The translations under genes and the position numbers were made by a program. DNA of 64,000 nucleotides. Origin: Babylonia areolata (taxonomy: Eukaryota; Mollusca; Gastropoda; Neogastropoda; Buccinidae). Below are positions 23,150-33,930 of this stretch, in pieces. The stretch is taken from contig NC_134879.1 of NCBI RefSeq assembly GCF_041734735.1, forward strand, positions 7,540,810-7,604,809, read 5' to 3'. Within the stretch, counting starts at the first letter, position 1, and every line of letters starts with the position of its first letter. Under the pieces are notes generated by a model. It saw nothing but the letters and a program-made list of their open reading frames with translations, did not search any database and had not been told where the DNA came from.

Positions 23150-23610
23150 AGGGACATATGGTTCAACTCGGTCCACTTGGTCAGACTGTTTACATTCTTT
23201 TGAAGATTTTTTTTACAAGTTCTGTGGGGTCTTTATTCTTTGACTGAAGTAAAGTGTCATCAGCGAAAATTTCGCACGTGCACTGTATATATAATGGTAA
23301 GTCATTAATATAGACAGAAAATAAAAGTGGCCCAAGCACTGATCCTTGTGGTACACCAAATCTCAATGGGAGTGAGTTCGACCTGCTGGAACTGATTTCA
23401 ACCAGCTGATGACGGTTGCTGAGGAAGAGTATAAAGAATTTTAAAGCATACTTTGTAATATGTGAGTTTTCTAACTAGAAGAGCGTGATTAATGACATCG
23501 ACAAATAGAATACCAGTAAATACATTATTATTCATATTTGAAAGGCATCTTTCAATAATCTGACGAAGAATGAAACACAACTTCGAACTATTCCTTGGCG
23601 TCAATGAATT
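23150..23610 (-). mobile_element. LINE reverse transcriptase fragment (CR1/Jockey-like)
   Basis: Reading down from 23610: LCFILRQIIERC, GILFVD..., VINHALLVRKLTYY (part of the first palm motif and its follow-on), then FGVPQGSVLGPLLFSVYIND and EIFADDT at about 23340-23255. The block between palm and PQGS is rearranged and short. It lies head-to-head with the plus-strand fragment that starts near 23690. Confidence 0.8.
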
Positions 23611-23689
23611 TGAAGAGGTAGATTCACATAAAATTCTGGGTTGTCATTATTGATAAAGATCTACCTTGGACTGATCATACGAAGTACTT

Positions 23690-24448
23690 CAGAAATTTAA
23701 CCCTAACAAGTGCTACATCCTCAGTATGCAGCAGTCAACCAACCACATCTACTCCCTATGTAACACTCCCCTTCAGCACGTCCACACAAACCCCTATCTA
23801 GGTATTCAACTCTCCAATGACCTGAAATGGAGCACCCACATTGCCAACACCTGCAAAAAAGCACACAGCACCCTTGGCTTCCTCAGGAGAAACCTGCGTT
23901 TCTGCCCCCTCCAATGCAAGAAAAATGCGTATCTATCCCTCATCAGACCAGCCCTCGAGTATGGTTCCATCATATGGATTCCTTACCTCAAACAGGATAT
24001 TGATAAACGAGAAAAAGTGCAGCACCTATCTGCCCGGTTCATAACCGGCGATTATAAATCTAGAACACCCGGCTCCATCACCAAGATGCTTCACACTCTG
24101 CAACTGCCGACACTCCAACAGCGCAGACATGATCTACGCCTCATCTTCCTCTACAAGGTGGTTGAGGGGTTGGTACCGGCCATACCACCTGCTGAGTACT
24201 TAACCCCACATAAACCAGGACGACTCATAAGGCCACAAACATCTGACGATCTGTACGACACCACCAGTGCGATCTCTAATCACATAAGAAACAACACAAG
24301 AACATTCCAAGTCAGCAGATGTCAGACAGAGCAATACAAACAGTCATTTTTTGTTAGCACAGTAAAAGGCTGGAACCACTTGGAAGAAAACATAGTAAGA
24401 GCACCAACTCCTGAGATCTTCAAAAAACTATTAACATCCCAACAGTGA
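23690..24448 (+). mobile_element. LINE ORF2 C-terminal third, single open frame
   Basis: Open for 240 codons with the usual post-RT order: NPNKCYILSMQQS, YLGIQLSNDLKWSTHI, LRRNLRFCP, IRPALEYGSIIWIPY, IQHLSARFI-like VQHLSARFITGDY, LQLPTLQQRRHDLRL and WNHLEENIV, ending in a stop at 24446-24448. The reading frame is intact, so the insertion is fairly recent. The RT core is missing (5' truncated). CR1/Jockey-type is inferred from these C-terminal blocks. Confidence 0.88.
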
Positions 24449-24499
24449 ACCTGCCAAGTTGCGCACACCCCCACCCATCGCGATAATGCTATAATCTTG

Positions 24500-25055
24500 G
24501 CGACAGCGATGTACTCAACAGATACAGAGAAGTAAACGTCTCTCTAATAGAATACTTCAGCTAGCAAAAGTAAAAAAGATCTATGTCCATTCACAAAAGC
24601 CCTTCTTCTGTGCACATATTCTGCCATTAATCGATTATGCATCAACTTTATGGGGCAGCTGTAACCTCTAAAACATGAAATATATTCACCATAATTATGT
24701 GAAAAAGATAACTGAAATAGTATCGTTAAAATCGAACTCCCTGACCCCAATGGACCATAAGTAACTTAATCATGTTAATGTATCATCTTTTCACAACAAG
24801 CTGTAAATCAACAAAGCCGTTTGCATGCACAATGTTGTGTATGGAAATGTTAAAAACAACAACATCGCAGACACTTTTAAAACTAATGAAGACAGACAAC
24901 TACTACATGCTCTGCATACCCAGACCAAGAAACAACATTTACAAATCCAGCTTTCTGCATTCCATGGTATTTTCTTCCACTCACTCTAAAGTGTATCCTA
25001 GATAAAAACGTGTTTAAGAAAAATCTGAAGAATCACCTCACTGAAAATGATTAAC
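24500..25055 (+). mobile_element. Degenerate LINE C-terminal fragment
   Basis: Plus-strand pieces in shifting frames: LAKVKKIYVHSQKP, LPLIDYASTLWGSC, INKAVCMHNVVYGN, PRPRNNIYKSSFLHSMVFS and FKKNLKNHL. These follow the order of a LINE ORF2 C-terminus, with many breaks. This is an older copy than its neighbour at 23.7-24.4 kb. Confidence 0.7.
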
Positions 25056-25309
25056 ACTAATACTGTAATATTATGTGAAGGGACAAATGGAGTCCAGACA
25101 CAGTGCTTCTGTGTAAGCCACGTTTATTCCGCAAAGTTCGGATCAACCGGAGTTATTTCCCTTAACTCGTCTGGATACACAAAGCACTACAAACGCATGC
25201 ATCATACTCCAACTCCTCTTTCTGTGTGGGGTACTGCTCATTTCCACCTAGATACGCAATGAACTAAATGAATTAAAAGCTCATCATACAGTATGCACTA
25301 TGAGTCTCA

Positions 25310-26650
25310 CTGTTATATTTATATATTTTTTATTCTCCAAACTTGGCACTTTGATCTGATATTCTGACACAAGAAGAAGAAGTCATTTTTATCATTTTTT
25401 GTTCAAACAAGAACTTCTTTTTATAAGTATGGAAGTTATATTTATTTTGCATGTCTTTGGTGCAGATAGTAAAAAATGGGAAATTAATCTGTAATTAATG
25501 CTAGGGGAATTAATTTGCTTTAAACTGATCTTTCTCATCTTAAACATTATTTTTTTGAAATTATACTCAATACATAAAAAGCTTGTGTGTTTTACTCTCA
25601 GTGTACAGGGCTTTCACTATGTTAATTCGCCCAAGTGGTCTTTTTTGGAAAATACTAAAATCAATACGGCGAGTGGACTTTATAGATCTATTGGCTGAGC
25701 CCTGGAGGTCATGGGCAAAAATCAATTGCGTTCACATATTTACAGATATTCAAAGCGCATGCTCATATTCTTCGCAAACGACGCCATTTTGTTTCAAGTT
25801 GTTGACCTGCCCGTTCAATCCTATATTCAATCGACAATACACGATAACATGTGATGGAAAGATGGAGAAGGAGACCGTTAAATATTTATTCAAAGATAGG
25901 TTTGTTAACGCCTCATCACTTACTGGATTATGCCCCAAACTGCCATAAAAATATCCACAGAATCAGTCGGAATTCACAGTTAAAAATTGTAAACCATGCG
26001 AGTTAATACCCTTGAATTGATGAAATTTCCAGTCTTGACTTTTCTCAAAATGAAGTCCTTTTCACTTCATACGACATTTAGATGTACTTGGCTCTACGTG
26101 TTATTAGTTTAACAAAATACTCAATTTTCATATCAACTTTAAAACTATAAAACTAGAATGAACATAAAAGAGAAACTGAATTGACCGTGTCGTACTACAT
26201 TCCCGGCGGGTATAACTAAACTTGTACTTCTATCTAGATCTAGAGAAAACGGCTAAATGTTGCAGTGTGATTGGGCGATAGCCACGTCTCCTTTACCGCG
26301 GACTTAAAAAATAATTTTTTTATTGCCCTTGAAGATTTTTTGAATGCCCAAGATATACCAGAATAATAATATTTAAACAGCGTTACCACTGCGAATACCA
26401 CAATAGATTTATCGCCCTTTAAAAAAGTATGTTCAAATATTAAATTTTAGAACGTCAGTTAAGGAGCCACAATAATGTAATGGGTAAGACAGTTTCTTCT
26501 CATCCAAACACGCAGGGTTCGAATCTGGTTAGGACTTTTCTTTTTTTTCCTTTTAACCCGAAGCTTTATAATAACAAATACAGAACACAGTTTAACGATT
26601 AGATTTTTAATCACAAGTGAGTCTTGAAGGCCTTGCCTCTCTTGTTTTTT
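25310..26650. mobile_element. HINE-like element, copy 2 (left-truncated)
   Basis: 25310-26160 matches 18760-19625. The right end at 26612-26650 carries CACAAGTGAGTC and then TTGAAGGCCTTGCCTC, where AAGGCCTT is a small palindrome. The left terminus is missing. A tRNA-like segment lies at 26462-26540. Confidence 0.8.
26462..26540 (+). other. tRNA-like segment inside HINE-like copy 2
   Basis: AATGGGTAAGAC and GGTTCGAATCTGG (26517-26529) are spaced as in the A and B boxes of a tRNA gene, and a T-run (26538-26548) follows. The acceptor stem does not pair convincingly, so I do not call a functional tRNA. Confidence 0.45.
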
Positions 26651-26783
26651 ATGAGGAAAATATGTGCATGTGGATGGGATTGGCATGGTGTATTTGTGTT
26701 TGAACATTTGTGTTCAAGTGTGTGTGTGTGTGAAATAGAAATGCAATTGTGTATCTCGTTATCACAATATTCTTCGAAGTTAC

Positions 26784-26904
26784 ACAAGCAGATGAAAAGC
26801 AACAGCAACAACAACAAAATCAAAATGCACACACACACACACATATATGTGTGTGTGTGCGTGTCCATTTTGATTTTGTTGTTGTTGCTTTTCATCTGCT
26901 TGTT
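26784..26904. repeat. Near-perfect 120-bp palindrome
   Basis: The left arm from ACAAGCAGATGAAAAGCAAC through AAAATCAAAATG and (CA)n is complementary to the right arm with (TG)n, CATTTTGATTTT and GCTTTTCATCTGCTTGT. The centre is ACATATATGT near 26846. Almost no loop. Confidence 0.93.
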
Positions 26905-27424
26905 TCTTCTCTCTCTCTCTCTCCTATGATTTTTCTATTTATTTCATTGATGGCTTGATGTACCATCATGAAATAAAATCCTGACTTGACACACACACAC
27001 ACACACACGGAAGAGGAGGAGAGAAAAAGAAAAGAAAAACAAAGAACAGTGATAGAGGGGTTATGGACATGTCGCCTTTCCTACACAAAACCTTGGATGC
27101 TGGTGTTTGGTATATATGTGTGCCGTTTTTTGTTGTTGTTGCTGTTGTTTTTTGTGTGTGTTTCATTTTTGTTCAGTTGTTTTTTTTTCTCGTGTTTTTT
27201 TTCTTCTTCTTGGTTTTATATCTGTATGTGTATGTGTATTTTATGCTCGATGGTGAAAATCTGATGGGGAAAAAATCCTCAGGAATATGAATGTATTAGT
27301 AATTGATTTTTTTCCTGTACTTTCCCATTTTGGATTCTACGGAATCAAAATGATTCTCTCTCTCTGCCTTGGTGTGGCTGTGTGCAGTCAGTTAGGCTAT
27401 GGGCGACAGTGATAGTGTCTAAAT

Positions 27425-27600
27425 GTCGATGGATTGTGAGAAATCGAGGGAAGTCCCCCAAATTTTAATCAAAAATATTTCCTTTCTCATCGGAGTTGAG
27501 TTCTTGTCTTTTCCCAATGCAAATCTAAGAGGAAAATGGGAGAGAGAAAAAGAAACATGATCATGATAATGACAATGATGATAGTGAAGACATCAAGAAT
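27425..27600 (+). repeat. Dispersed repeat R, copy 1
   Basis: Shares 'GGAAGTCCCCC, AAAAATATTTCCTTT, TCTTGTCTTTTCCC' and the following A/G-rich and GATGAT-rich part with 60413-60605 (same strand) and with the reverse complement of 61258-61465. Confidence 0.85.
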
Positions 27601-27639
27601 AGACGGTGAAGGTTGTGACACAATGATGATGGAGTCTCC

Positions 27640-28325
27640 CGTCAGACCGACAGATGAGTAGGCAGGCAGGCTTATCTATCGGTGTGTGTCCTCATATGGG
27701 AGAAGAGGCCGATTCTGGATGCGCAGCACTTCCCACAGGTGTTGCAAGGGAAAACGTCTCCAGAAGCTGACCCTGCTTCCTTTGCTCACACTTCTCCTTT
27801 ATGGCCAGCGTTCTCTTGTTTTCATATGTCTTTATGCCACTAGAGCATAGCATCCTCCAGCGACAGCGGTCAAGGGCATCAGTTTCCCAGGAAGCGATGT
27901 CTATGTCACAGGCTTTGAGGTTTGTCTTTAATTAAGGTGTCCTTGAAGCGCTTGCAGGGTTTTCCAAGTTCGCTGTGGCCTTCCTTCAGCTGGCCATACA
28001 ATATATCTCCAGGATCCTGCTGTCTGTCATGTGTAGCTGGCACTGGATCAGCTGGCTTTCGATGCTGGGCAGGCTGCTCCTCTCTAGGACCTGGAGGTTG
28101 GAGACCCTGTCTTGCCACTTTATGCCGAGGATCTTTCGTAGGCATCTCTGGTGAAACTGCTCAAGTTGTTGAATGTGACGGCGATACATTGTCCATGTTT
28201 CACAGCAGTACAACAAGGTGGTCAGCACAACAGCTCTGTAGGTTTTGATTTTGGTGCTGAGCCTGATGCCTTTGTTGTTCCACAGCCTGTTGTTGCGTCT
28301 GCCAAAGGGTTTTGAATTTAGAAAT
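27640..28325 (-). mobile_element. LINE ORF2 3' end of the RTE-like family, with C-terminal finger
   Basis: Reading down from 28325: FGRRNNRLWNNKGIRL, YRAVVLTTLLYCCETWTMYR, CLRKILGIKWQDRVSN, then HSELGKPCKRFKDTL, a segment near 27880 reading IDIASWETDALDRCRWR, and near 27730 a finger-like CNTCGKCC...GLFSHMRTHT before a stop. It is the same family as the LINE at 15.9-18.0 kb but covers the C-terminal end that that copy lacks. At least two frame changes. The 5' truncation point is near 28325. Confidence 0.85.
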
Positions 28326-28667
28326 TCATTAATGATATTATCCAACCAACCTGCCTTTTTTTCTTCATTTTTTTAAAACTTTGAAATACAGCTTTTGATA
28401 TCCAATTACTGAGAACAGGATTTTCCTGCTTTCTACTAAAGCATAATCAATCGCATATTGTTACCACAGCTTTCCAGATTCATGTTTCTAAACACATCAT
28501 TCAATATTTTATAGTCAGGCAATTTTATGTTTGGTGTCTTTTTCTTTCTTTTCTTTTTTTCTTATTTCTATTTATCAAACTCCAAAATGTTCTGGGATCT
28601 TTCGACTGCAATAATACTGATAATAATTATAATAATAATGATAGTAATTATGATAATAGTATATATC

Positions 28668-28880
28668 GGGTGTCCCCCCAAAAATGAACCGCTTTTTGAC
28701 AAGTATTTTCTCAGTGATGGAGAAACCGAATTCACTGAAAATTTTCACAGTAACCTTAGGGTATCACCAACAAGTCTGCAAAATATCTAAAAGTTTGGAC
28801 GCAAATTATGCGAGTACTGTCAAATTCAAAACAGCATGTCAAAAAATCCAATATCAGAGCTGTGCAGTCACAAACTTTAA
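28668..28880. other. Possible end of a DNA transposon
   Basis: The sequence CGGGTGTCCCCCCAAAAA at 28668-28685 looks like the terminal repeat of mariner-type elements. No partner end was found, so the call is weak. Confidence 0.3.
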
Positions 28881-29064
28881 GGACTGTTCAAGATGTTGTG
28901 CTTTTTTTTCTCTTTCTCACATATACTGTCTTGTTTGTCCAGTTAGTTTGTTTGTTTGCAAAGACAGTATGACTTTTTGTTACACAAGTACGTTCTGCAC
29001 CGTTTCTTCACATCACTCTCTTCAAAACACACACACACACACAGATATATACTTTATGCATATA

Positions 29065-29345
29065 TGGAGTGGTGGCCTGGTGACAATGTGTCTGCCTAGA
29101 AACCAGAGATTCTGAGTGCACTAGTTCGAATTTCACAAATGGCAGTTATTTTCTCCCCCTTCACTAGACCTTAAGTGGTAGTCTGGATGTTAATCATTTG
29201 TAAAACAAATACACTTGCAGGCAAAAATAAAAGGGTGGTGCTTCACTGCAGCAACTCACTCTTCCTGGAGAGAGCAGCCTGAATTTCAGACAGAGAAATG
29301 TGTCGTCACAAAATGCATTATAATACAAAAAACAAAAACAACAAC
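29065..29345 (+). mobile_element. tRNA-headed SINE, snail-type 3' body
   Basis: The head has a B-box-like AGTTCGAATTTC at 29123-29134. The 3' body has AAGGGTGGTGCTTCACTGCA, GGAGAGAGCAGCCTGAATTTC and ACAGAGAAATGTGT, and ends in (AAC)n at 29330-29350. The same 3' body recurs at 59880-59975. Confidence 0.8.
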
Positions 29346-29407
29346 AACAACAAAAAATATATATATATATTACTGGAAAAACGTGTAACCAAGAAAGTTA
29401 GTACACC

Positions 29408-29513
29408 TCCCAAGTTAACCTTTTTGATGTTGATGTCAACTTTACGTAGCACCCTGGAGATCCCAAGTTAACCTTTTTGATGTTGATGTCAACTTTACGT
29501 AGCACCCTGGAGA
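29408..29513. repeat. Perfect 53-bp tandem duplication
   Basis: The segment from TCCCAAGTTAACC to ACCCTGGAGA is present twice, at 29408-29460 and 29461-29513. The unit holds TTGATGTTGATGTCAA, which is self-complementary in part. Confidence 0.98.
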
Positions 29514-29892
29514 TATGTCAAGATTATTCCAGGAACCATACAATCTACTGGGATGTTGAGGGAAAACCAGCTTTTGAATTCCAGTTTGCCAGAGAGTAAG
29601 AATGTCATTTTTCTATCATAAAAATGACAGGCCTTCTGCTTCTGTCCGAAGCCATCTTTTGCAATTCACAATAGTTAAGCCAGCAGACCTGTTGTTGCAC
29701 TGATGTCCAAAAACAAACAAACAAAACAAACAAACAAAAAAAAAAAACCCCAGCCATGACCAATAGCAACTACAGCTTGAAACAGTAGGCACTTTAGCAG
29801 TTACAGCTTGAAACAGAAGGTGCTATCAAAATTAACATGCAAGTGGAAAAGAAAGAAAAGCAGGCAAGGCTGTAACTTATCAAACGGTACAC

Positions 29893-29898
29893 TTTATT
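29893..29898 (-). terminator. Poly(A) signal AATAAA of PSMD8
   Basis: AATAAA on the minus strand, 465 bases after the PSMD8 stop codon, with no earlier perfect AATAAA noticed in that interval. Cleavage would be expected some 10-30 bases further, near 29865-29883. This is inference from the motif and its position. Confidence 0.6.
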
Positions 29899-30362
29899 GA
29901 ACACGCACTGATTGTAAAGACAGTACAACCTGTAGAAAAGAAAAATGCCTTGCAGATCTGAAGTTATTCCTAACAGAGCTAATTATCAATACTAACTGAC
30001 ATATTTTTCCACTTTCTCCTCTTCAAAATTTTTTTCTAATCAGAGTTCACATCCTTTTGTTACTTTCACTTGGGATGTAGCTTGTTTGCATCTCTTGCAA
30101 CTTAACTGAAAAACATAAACAATGCTCAGTAGTACAAAGATGAAGAAAACCTCAACAGTGGCTCTTCTCAATTACAATTATTCAGACAATTGTACCTACA
30201 AACACATCCCATCCCAATCATTCCAGCAATTGTAACATTATAGATAAAATATAGTCAAACATTTTCAAAACAAAAAAACAACAAAATGTACTCAAATGTT
30301 ATCTCTCTCACACACACAAGCACAAAAAAAAAAGAAAAAAAAAAAGGAGGGGTGTTCAAGTC

Positions 30363-30500
30363 CTATACGATCATTTCTAGTTCCCTGGCATACTCGATGG
30401 TCTGCTGGGCCAGGGCCCTGGCAGGGATGACCTCATCAGCTGTGTGCTTGGCCTCCACCTTGAAGTGAAAACAGTTGTCCTTGCCCATCTGCCACCCTCG
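30363..30500 (-). CDS. PSMD8: PSMD8 terminal coding exon
   Basis: 138 bases after a CAG acceptor (30501-30503), in phase 0, encoding 45 residues and TAG at 30363-30365. It begins RGWQMGKDNCFHF and ends ARALAQQTIEYARELEMIV, and the last block is the diagnostic PSMD8 C-terminus (human: AKQVIEYARQLEMIV). This C-terminal helix is the part of Rpn12 known to contact the other lid subunits. The middle of the exon (EAKHTADEVIPAR) is the variable part in the family. The preceding intron is 16.1 kb and contains the antisense THAP gene. Confidence 0.97.
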   Translation of the reverse strand, partial: RGWQMGKDNCFHFKVEAKHTADEVIPARALAQQTIEYARELEMIV

Positions 30501-30559
30501 CTGCACACACCATGCACACTGCAGGTCAGGCAACATTGCATGCACCTGGTGCAACAATA

Positions 30560-30640
30560 TTTATTATAATAACAGGACATTTATATAAAGCACTTTACAA
30601 AAACATGTCAGTCAGACAAAAAGCACATAAGAACACACAC
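30560..30640 (-). mobile_element. LINE 3' terminal fragment
   Basis: On the minus strand the sequence reads AAAGTGCTTTATATAAATGT followed by TTATTATAATAA, as at the ends near 54420 and 56220. Only the last 80 bases of the element are present, next to the last PSMD8 exon. Confidence 0.6.
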
Positions 30641-30774
30641 TGCAGGTAAGTCAACAACATGTACCAGATGTCATGAGTGATGGTTTTTGGATATCACAAT
30701 GTTCAAACCACAAAAAGCCTGTACCAGTTTTTTGTTGTTGTTTGTTTGTTTCTTTTTTTTCTTTTTCTTTTTTA

Positions 30775-30995
30775 AAGGGTTAAAGGTGAAAAGCCTTTTA
30801 CAGCCATCGGGGCAGTGAATTCATATCCAATGTGTCTGGGGCTCACTCCTCTCCTTCCACTGTTTGAACCTACCCCAACCAAAGTCAGGTACCCATTTAC
30901 TTTTGCATAGACACGACACCATGCCTAAATGGGGCCCCAAAACCTGATCACAGGTGAACACTGGACCAGAAGTTCAAATCCTGATTCTGCCACAG
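30775..30995 (-). mobile_element. SINE-like dispersed repeat
   Basis: The minus strand reads GGATTTGAACTTCTGG, then GGGTACCTGACTTTGGTTGG, and ends CCCCGATGGCTGTAAAAGGC and CCTTTAACCC. I associate this order with a common snail SINE. Only one copy is in the window, so the family call rests on recognition. Confidence 0.55.
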
Positions 30996-31059
30996 CGCTG
31001 TGAAAGTTATTAAATTAGTGCATGTGTTTGAATGGAAGGAAAGAAGGGAAGGGAGCTAA

Positions 31060-31215
<156 letters not shown>

Positions 31216-31627
31216 ATGTCTGTGTGTGTGCCCGTGTGCTATCCAATGACAGCTGTCAGCACAAGCAGCAACATAAAACATCAGATTGTGCAACAAGACA
31301 CCACAATGTTGAAATGACTGCTGCATACTGTAGGGCACTATACTCCCACATGCTGATTACAATTTCCATGTTCATAACTGCCTGGAAGTCATATTTGGAA
31401 AGTCACCTGAAATGTTTTTAATTACACTGAAGAAAAAAAATGAAGAAAGAGGGAGAAAGTTTGAAATACACATATTCTTTTAAGATTACATTTCATTGTC
31501 AAAGACTATATAATAAAATATAAATTTTGAAACAAAAAAAAGGAGAAAATATTATCTCTGCGTAACCTATAATAATTCCACCTTAACATTTGTGAGATGA
31601 AGTTTACATGATAACTGTACTTAACCC

Positions 31628-32012
31628 TTTCACCGAATAGCCGAGTGGTTAAAGCGATGGACTTTCAATCTGAGGGATCCGGGTTCAGATCTTGGTAACG
31701 GCGCCTGGTGGGTAAAGGGTGGAGATTTTTCCGATCTCCCAGGTCAACATATGTGCAGACCTGCTAGTGCCTGATTGAACCCTCTTTATGTGTATACACA
31801 AGCAGACGATCAAATACGCATGTTAAAGATCCCGTAATCCATGTCAGCGTTCAGTGGGTTATGGAAACAAGAACATATCCAGCATTCATCCCCCCAAAAT
31901 GGAGTATGGCTGTCTATATGGCGTGGTAAAAATGGTCATACATGTAAAAGCCCACTCGTGTACATACAAGTTGCATCCCACAAACGAAGAAGAGGAAGAA
32001 GAAGAACCCTTT
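31628..32012 (+). mobile_element. tRNA-derived SINE, apparently full length
   Basis: The head has A box TAGCCGAGTGG (31638-31648) and B-box-like GGTTCAGATC (31682-31691). The body includes CATGTTAAAGATCCCGTAAT, GTTCAGTGGGTTATGGAAAC and AAAAGCCCACTCGTGTACAT, and ends in a (GAA)n-type tail at 31986-32008. Boxes and tail are intact, though the body has diverged at many positions. Sits in the PSMD8 intron on the antisense strand. Confidence 0.87.
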
Positions 32013-32019
32013 CACTGCC

Positions 32020-33340
32020 AGGGAAATAAGATTAAAGTGATTGCCAGGGTTTTTTCCCCAAAAAAATGCCAAACGGGTATACATTTTCAAAAACTTTTCT
32101 GCGCTTTGTTATTGGAAAGAGACCCATAAAAAAATTCTGAAAGGTAAGTGGATATAGGATTACAAACACATGTATTCAAATTTTGTATTTTTCCAAAGAC
32201 ATGCACTTGTTTTAAAGTCAAGTGTTTTGTATTTTGTCATATTTTCAACTTGTTCACTACCAACATTAGTCTAGTCTGGTTATTTGCACATTGATATATT
32301 TTCTGGACAAATGGACAATAACTGCACACACAAATTATACCAGAACAACCACAATAAAAATAAAAATAAAAAAAGAAGACATATACATGATTTATTGTGA
32401 ATATTCTAAGTGATAACAACATAGATGTGCTGGTCGAGTCCTTTCAGTCAAATCAGTTTTTGTGAAAAAAATCATTGTACCCATCAGTAAAGTCATACCC
32501 AAGAACTGTTTCATTTCAAACTTTTGTATCTATCCATGCTGATAGTCTTTGAGTACTTTTTTTTTGCCTGCATGGATTTGCCTGTACCTGTTATGGTGTG
32601 TCTGCTGTGCATACACACTGGTTTCCTCAACAAATTTCTTATTTATATTATCATGTATAAAAAGACAAGAGAGAAAAGGTCAATACAGTCTGTGTTGTGT
32701 AGGTTTTTCTTTTTGAAGTCCACTGTCACCAATAAAGTTGGCAATAACAGGCTGAATGTTGTTTGTTGGCCTACAATGATCCCCTCAGACACAGTAAGGC
32801 CACACGCCCCCTCCTCTTTCCCCTCTCTGACCGGATATACTTTGTCCAGTTACCATCAGTCACCTCATCACCCTATTTGAAAACTTCTAACTCTACACCT
32901 CCCCTGCATTGGCTCAGAACCAAGAAAGTTTGCTCCCATTGTGTACTGCTGTTATTTCAGTCACATCACTGTCAGTCATGTGGGCAGAGTCTGCTATGTA
33001 CAGCCATTATCACTTACTGTTCTGTCGGTTTTCTGGTCTCTTCATTGCTTCCTTTATTTTCTATTGAATCGTCCGATAAAAGTTCATCACTGTCTTCTTC
33101 TTCTAGTTGAAGCTTAAATTCTTTGAGTATCAGCTAAAGAAAGCAATTCTGATTATTTTATTTGCAAATTGATCGCAGAGTTTCAGCCGGGTGTCGCCAG
33201 TTTGATGAGCAAGTCAAAACACAACCAGAAACTCAACCAAACTGTTCAAATAAAGGACTACCTCATGACGCAGATGGGGTTTCTAGCTATTAACAGGATC
33301 TAGAATGATTCCCCTAACTAACAACAAACTCAATACAGAC
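32020..33340. other. PSMD8 intron DNA, nothing recognised
   Basis: AT-rich, without element ends or coding motifs that I can support. The 118- and 115-codon plus frames (32524-32880, 32763-33110) lack splice context and known domains. Confidence 0.5.
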
Positions 33341-33631
33341 CAGGCAGACATGAGCTTTGGAAAATTTTGATCGAGTCTGAAAGGTGGGGGCCTGGGGGCC
33401 TTCTGCAGCCCCCAGTGGGGGGGTCCATGGGGCAACGCCCTTGGTGGGGGTCTGGGGGCAAAGCCCCCTGAAGCTGAAGGTTTTTCTCAATTTCAGACCA
33501 CCAATGCCTCTGAGGTATTCCAACCCACAGAAGACAAAAATCAGTCCAGTTCTTCCAAAACTGAAGTGTTTCTGCTTTCAAACTGTAAAAGTCAACTTTT
33601 GGAACATGATTTTCAAAATCTTAATTGTCTC

Positions 33632-33699
<68 letters not shown>

Positions 33700-33892
33700 T
33701 TGTGTGTTCTCAATGTAACTCTCTGTGTGCATGTGAGAAAGAGACAGACAGACAGACAAAGAGATTGAGAATGGGGGTTGGGGGGACATATGGGGAGAGA
33801 GCTAAAGTTCATATGTGTGCATGTATGTGCACTGCTTTAAATACAACTCTGTGTGTTAAACTATTTGTGTGCGCGAGTGAGTGATGCGTGCG

Positions 33893-33930
<38 letters not shown>

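Noticed and set aside
26462-26540. Functional tRNA gene
   Set aside because: Boxes are present, but the acceptor and anticodon arms do not fold convincingly and it lies inside a mobile element.
28668-28685. Complete mariner-type element
   Set aside because: Only one end-like sequence was seen; no partner repeat, TA duplication or transposase.
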